A stretch of DNA of 34,266 nucleotides from an uncultured beta proteobacterium (GTDB taxonomy: Bacteria > Pseudomonadota > Gammaproteobacteria > Burkholderiales > Nitrosomonadaceae), in contig CAADGS010000094.1 of the NCBI GenBank assembly GCA_900696615.1, positions 1-34,266 on the forward strand, in the 5' to 3' direction. Positions 31,540-34,266 of this stretch are shown in pieces (position 1 is the stretch's first letter; each line of letters starts with the position of its first letter). A program made the translations under genes and the position numbers. Below the pieces are notes generated by a model, which had not been told where the DNA came from, made no database searches, and saw nothing but the letters and a program-made list of their open reading frames with translations.

Positions 31540-32181
31540 ATGATAAATTCTCATTGGCAAGCTATTATTTTCGATTTTGATGGCGTGGTCGTCGAATCGG
31601 GAAAAATTAAAACCCAAGCATTCGCTGAACTCTATCGCGCACATGGCGAGGAAATTACCGCAAAAGTAGTGCAATTTCATACCCAAAACGGCGGTATGTC
31701 GCGCTACCGCAAATTCCGTCATTTCCAACAACATTTTCTCAATATGCCGCCACTGACTGAAGCGGAAGAAAAGGAATTGGACCGGCGTTTCTCCGAGTTG
31801 GTGGTCGAAGCCGTTGTCGCCACCGATGCCGTGCCCGGCGCAGTGGAGTTAATCCGCCAGCAAGCCGGAAAAATTCCGTTATTCGTAGCCTCCGGCACAC
31901 CTGAAACTGAGCTTAAAGTTATTGTAGAACGCCGCGGCTTGACGCTGTACTTCAAAGCAATACGCGGCGCACCGGCATTGAAGCAAACCATCATCGCGGA
32001 CATTCTTGCAGAATACCGGTTGAAACCCGAAACGGTTTTGATGATCGGCGATGCAATGGCGGATTACGAGGGCGCGCAAGCCAATAACACCGCTTTCCTC
32101 GGTCGCGTCCATCCCGATGACCCGAATCCGTTCCCCGCGCATGTGAGAACCGTTCCGGATTTGCGCGGATTAATTGCCTAA
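31540..32181 (+). CDS. HAD-superfamily phosphatase
   Basis: The 213-residue hydrolase has HAD motif I IIFDFDGVVVES (nucleophile D12, acid D14), motif II FVASGTPE, a conserved Lys in PALKQTI and motif IV VLMIGDAMADYEGA. The cap is helical and small, as in phosphoglycolate phosphatase or beta-phosphoglucomutase-like enzymes. AGGA precedes the ATG. Kdo, sialic and related acid pathways need a phosphatase after aldol condensation (KdsC plays that part for Kdo), so a sugar-phosphate phosphatase for the operon's product is a reasonable guess. Confidence 0.88.
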   Translation: MINSHWQAIIFDFDGVVVESGKIKTQAFAELYRAHGEEITAKVVQFHTQNGGMSRYRKFRHFQQHFLNMPPLTEAEEKELDRRFSELVVEAVVATDAVPGAVELIRQQAGKIPLFVASGTPETELKVIVERRGLTLYFKAIRGAPALKQTIIADILAEYRLKPETVLMIGDAMADYEGAQANNTAFLGRVHPDDPNPFPAHVRTVPDLRGLIA

Positions 32182-32196
32182 ATCCTCAATTTCCCG

Positions 32197-32874
32197 ATGC
32201 AACGACATGTTTATTCCGATATTGACGCGTTAAGCCAAGCTTTTGCCGATTTTGCCACCAGCACATTGCAACAAGCACTTTCTCGGAAAGCTAACGCTTC
32301 TCTCGTTATTCCTGGCGGCAACACACCGCGTCATTACCTGCCTGCTCTAGCACAGCGCCAACTAGCCTGGGAGCGCATCACGATAACGCTATCGGATGAA
32401 CGCTGGGTCAATACTACTGACGAACAATCCAACGAACGTCTGGCAAAGCATTATTTACTCGATTTCCTTCCTTCCAATACTCCGTTTATTGGCCTTAAAA
32501 CCCGCCACCATACCCCTCAGGATGCCATGGACGAAATCCACCAACGCCTGGATCGGCTGCCGTTACCTGTAAGCTTGACGGTTCTGGGCTTGGGAGACGA
32601 CGGTCATATCGCTTCGTTATTTCCCGGCATGGATCCAAAATGTCTGTCGGCACACCACTGCGTTGCAGTTGAACCGCCAATCGCACCGTCACGCCGAATC
32701 AGCCTCTCTTTATCGATGCTGGCGGAAAGCGAGCATATTGCGCTAGTGGTTGCAGGAGAAAATAAACGGCGATTGTTGGACCGGTTGCATGACAATCCCG
32801 ATACCGGTTTGCCGGTTACATGGCTGTTGCAGTCCAGTCAGTCCCCGATTACGGTCTTCGAAACTGCCATGTAG
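32197..32874 (+). CDS. pgl: 6-phosphogluconolactonase
   Basis: The 225-residue length and motifs fit the Pgl/DevB family: VIPGGNTPRHYLPAL near 35-49, ITLSDERWVNTTDEQSNERL near 64-83 and the signature LGLGDDGHIASLFPG near 130-144. It hydrolyses 6-phosphoglucono-1,5-lactone to 6-phosphogluconate in the oxidative pentose phosphate pathway. Neither glucose-6-phosphate dehydrogenase nor 6-phosphogluconate dehydrogenase is adjacent. Instead it is the last gene of the CMP-ulosonate-like operon, 15 bp after the HAD gene, so it may act on a sugar lactone of that route. Confidence 0.9.
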   Translation: MQRHVYSDIDALSQAFADFATSTLQQALSRKANASLVIPGGNTPRHYLPALAQRQLAWERITITLSDERWVNTTDEQSNERLAKHYLLDFLPSNTPFIGLKTRHHTPQDAMDEIHQRLDRLPLPVSLTVLGLGDDGHIASLFPGMDPKCLSAHHCVAVEPPIAPSRRISLSLSMLAESEHIALVVAGENKRRLLDRLHDNPDTGLPVTWLLQSSQSPITVFETAM

Positions 32875-32921
32875 TAGACTAAAAGATTTCATAGCGTTTT
32901 AATCAATCTTATCTTGGATGG

Positions 32922-33317
32922 CTAACGCAGCACGCGTTCCAATATAAAATCCGCAGTCGTCATTTTCCCGGCCTTGATTGTAATTGGCTTAACCATACTG
33001 TGGTAACCGATCGCTGATGCCGACAGTTCGTATTTTCCGGATGGCAATCGCCATGCGTAATGGCCATTATCATCGCTGACAATCGCAATTTCCGGAATTG
33101 CCGGTGCGGGTTCATCGAGTGACCGGGGGTGAACAAAAACACCGGCTACGGGGTGGCCTTGTCGATCGGTAATTCGCCCGGACACGCCTTCTTTATCTCC
33201 CTGGCCTAACTGCCCTCTATCTGTCACAGGAGCATCCTGATTGGCATAACTGCATACTGAGGTCGCAAGCAAAAGCATGACGGAAATAAATGTTGTCCAA
33301 TCGTTATTCGGTATCAT
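32922..33317 (-). CDS. Secreted carboxypeptidase-regulatory-like (Ig-fold) protein
   Basis: A frame extends to 33374, but the ATG at 33317 is preferred: GAGAGG lies 9 bases upstream and the protein then begins with a signal peptide (MIPNNDWTTFISVMLLLATSVCSYA). The mature part carries one carboxypeptidase-regulatory-like beta-sandwich: VSGRITDRQGHPVAGVFVHPRS, then SDDNGHYAWRLPSGKYELSASAIGYHS and VKPITIKAGKMTTADFILE. Such domains are non-catalytic and are found in envelope and secreted proteins. It lies 38 bp downstream of the serine protease gene on the same strand, so the two may be co-transcribed. Confidence 0.85.
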   Translation of the reverse strand: MIPNNDWTTFISVMLLLATSVCSYANQDAPVTDRGQLGQGDKEGVSGRITDRQGHPVAGVFVHPRSLDEPAPAIPEIAIVSDDNGHYAWRLPSGKYELSASAIGYHSMVKPITIKAGKMTTADFILERVLR

Positions 33318-33412
33318 TGATGCCATCCTCTCAATACAATTACTAAACAAAAATATTGACTCGCTCAAACTCATAGAATAGGCGGAATCTTATACCCCGC
33401 CTACCCATTACG

Positions 33413-34266
33413 TTACGGAGCGTCCCGCCAAGCAATCAAATTATTCGACACTGCCTGGGTTATACGTGTTCCGTGGTTATGATCGCTGTGTGGTGCGGAA
33501 CCGTGCAAGCCATAAGCATGAATCGCATAAATACACGGACCATTCGCGCAGAAACTGCTGCCAGCCGGCCGGTCTTGCCACACTGCGCTGCCGCTCATTC
33601 CACCTGCCGTGTCATTCTTATAAAAGACTTGTCTTTCCTGAGTATCGCGAACGATATCCACACTCATCCATTGCGATTGGGATGGCGATTTATCGCCCGG
33701 ATAACCGGCAATCGCCGAGGGAAGCCCGGTTAGACTTGCGGACTGCCAAAAATGTCCGAACCAGCCAACGGTATTACCCGCATTGGTGCTTAATTTGATG
33801 ACGCCATAATCGAAGCGTTCATCCCCATTAACCGTCCATCCGACAACAGAATGCAACGTTCTGGCCGGAAAAGAGCCATATGGAGCAGAACCTGCATTGT
33901 ATCCGGGCCAAACTCTGACATTGGTTTTCCAGCTACCTCCGCTACCGCCACTGTGAACACAATGGCCAGCGGTCAAAACCACATTTGGACCATAGAAAGT
34001 TCCAGAACAGAACCCGCCGTCGAAAGTAACCAGCGCAACTGCTCGTGCCGGATACGTATTACCGTAAGTCCTGAAACGGGTATCCACACCCAGTACAGAC
34101 TCTATTCCCGTTTCTTTTCCATTGACAGCCGGTTGCAATGACTTAATTTCTTCACGGGTCGGGATAACTCCCAGCTGGGATCCACCAACCATATCCTTGG
34201 TCATGATGCCGGTTCCCGAATATCCATTTACGCCTTGCGATGCTACCGTTGATTTGTTTCCGGAAA
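33413..34266 (-). CDS. V8/trypsin-like serine protease, 5' end beyond window
   Basis: The catalytic domain has the chymotrypsin-fold triad: His in VLTAGHCVHS, Asp in RFDYGVIKL and Ser in GGMSGSAVW. Cysteines in FCSGT/GHC and FCANGPC are probably disulfides. The sequence resembles secreted V8-like/glutamyl-endopeptidase proteins, with an AIHAYG loop near the end. A Met at 34204 could be read as a start, but the frame stays open upstream to the right edge (20 more codons, Gly/Ser/Thr-rich), and no signal peptide is present after that Met. The true start, with signal and propeptide, is therefore probably outside the window. Confidence 0.88.
   Translation of the reverse strand, partial: SGNKSTVASQGVNGYSGTGIMTKDMVGGSQLGVIPTREEIKSLQPAVNGKETGIESVLGVDTRFRTYGNTYPARAVALVTFDGGFCSGTFYGPNVVLTAGHCVHSGGSGGSWKTNVRVWPGYNAGSAPYGSFPARTLHSVVGWTVNGDERFDYGVIKLSTNAGNTVGWFGHFWQSASLTGLPSAIAGYPGDKSPSQSQWMSVDIVRDTQERQVFYKNDTAGGMSGSAVWQDRPAGSSFCANGPCIYAIHAYGLHGSAPHSDHNHGTRITQAVSNNLIAWRDAP

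Noticed and set aside
33413-34266. Protease start at 34204 as a complete gene
   Set aside because: The frame is open to the window edge and the supposed N-terminus has no signal peptide, so it is treated as a partial gene.

Overview
The window reads as chromosomal DNA of a Gram-negative bacterium, most likely a betaproteobacterium of the Nitrosomonadaceae (Nitrosomonas-like). The basis is moderate GC, outer-membrane lipoproteins, TonB and RTX proteins, LPS/O-antigen genes, a HypX-type hydrogenase maturation operon and a hemP-bfr-DUF2325 cluster. The genus assignment is inference from gene content and protein style, not from a marker gene. No rRNA, tRNA, CRISPR array, insertion sequence or phage gene was seen.

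Layout. 1-975: 5' part of an RTX repeat protein (minus strand, running off the left edge) and a 582-bp gene-poor stretch. 976-2474: an ArsR/BigR-type repressor with two redox-type cysteines, and an unusual fusion of two degenerate J-domains, a Cys4 zinc-ribbon-like segment and a PilZ-like domain. 2720-6446: a metal-homeostasis island on the plus strand. It holds a sigma70 promoter overlapped by a near-perfect Fur box, hemP, bacterioferritin, a DUF2325 gene, and then a three-gene RiPP operon. That operon has a secreted precursor with two EGKCG motifs, a DUF692/MNIO iron enzyme and its DUF2063 partner, as in HvfABC/bufferin copper-binding systems.

6516-11849 (minus): a TonB-dependent receptor, a YfiR-like periplasmic protein, an HPt protein and an HDOD-REC-GGDEF diguanylate cyclase, which together look like an envelope-to-c-di-GMP signalling set. 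12100-15195 (minus): an ABC exporter and a TraB/PrgY-family membrane protein. 15441-15842: a small lipoprotein. 15888-20062 (minus): hypC-hypD-hypE-hypX, a partial [NiFe]-hydrogenase maturation operon whose HypX implies CO-ligand synthesis in the presence of oxygen. 20137-22357: an Lpp/OprI-like lipoprotein ending in lysine, flanked by two different L,D-transpeptidases and followed by a clear intrinsic terminator.

22517-32874: a surface-glycan region. An RgpF-like protein, an O-antigen ligase, a GT2 glycosyltransferase, an FkbM methyltransferase and a GT-B-like protein are followed by a tightly coupled plus-strand operon. That operon encodes a KdsB-like cytidylyltransferase, HpcH/HpaI aldolase, 2-hydroxyacid dehydrogenase, SDR epimerase, HAD phosphatase and 6-phosphogluconolactonase. 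It contains the enzyme types needed to build and CMP-activate a 3-deoxy-2-ketoacid sugar by a non-canonical route (inference). 32922-34266 (minus): a small secreted carboxypeptidase-regulatory-like protein and a V8/trypsin-like serine protease running off the right edge.
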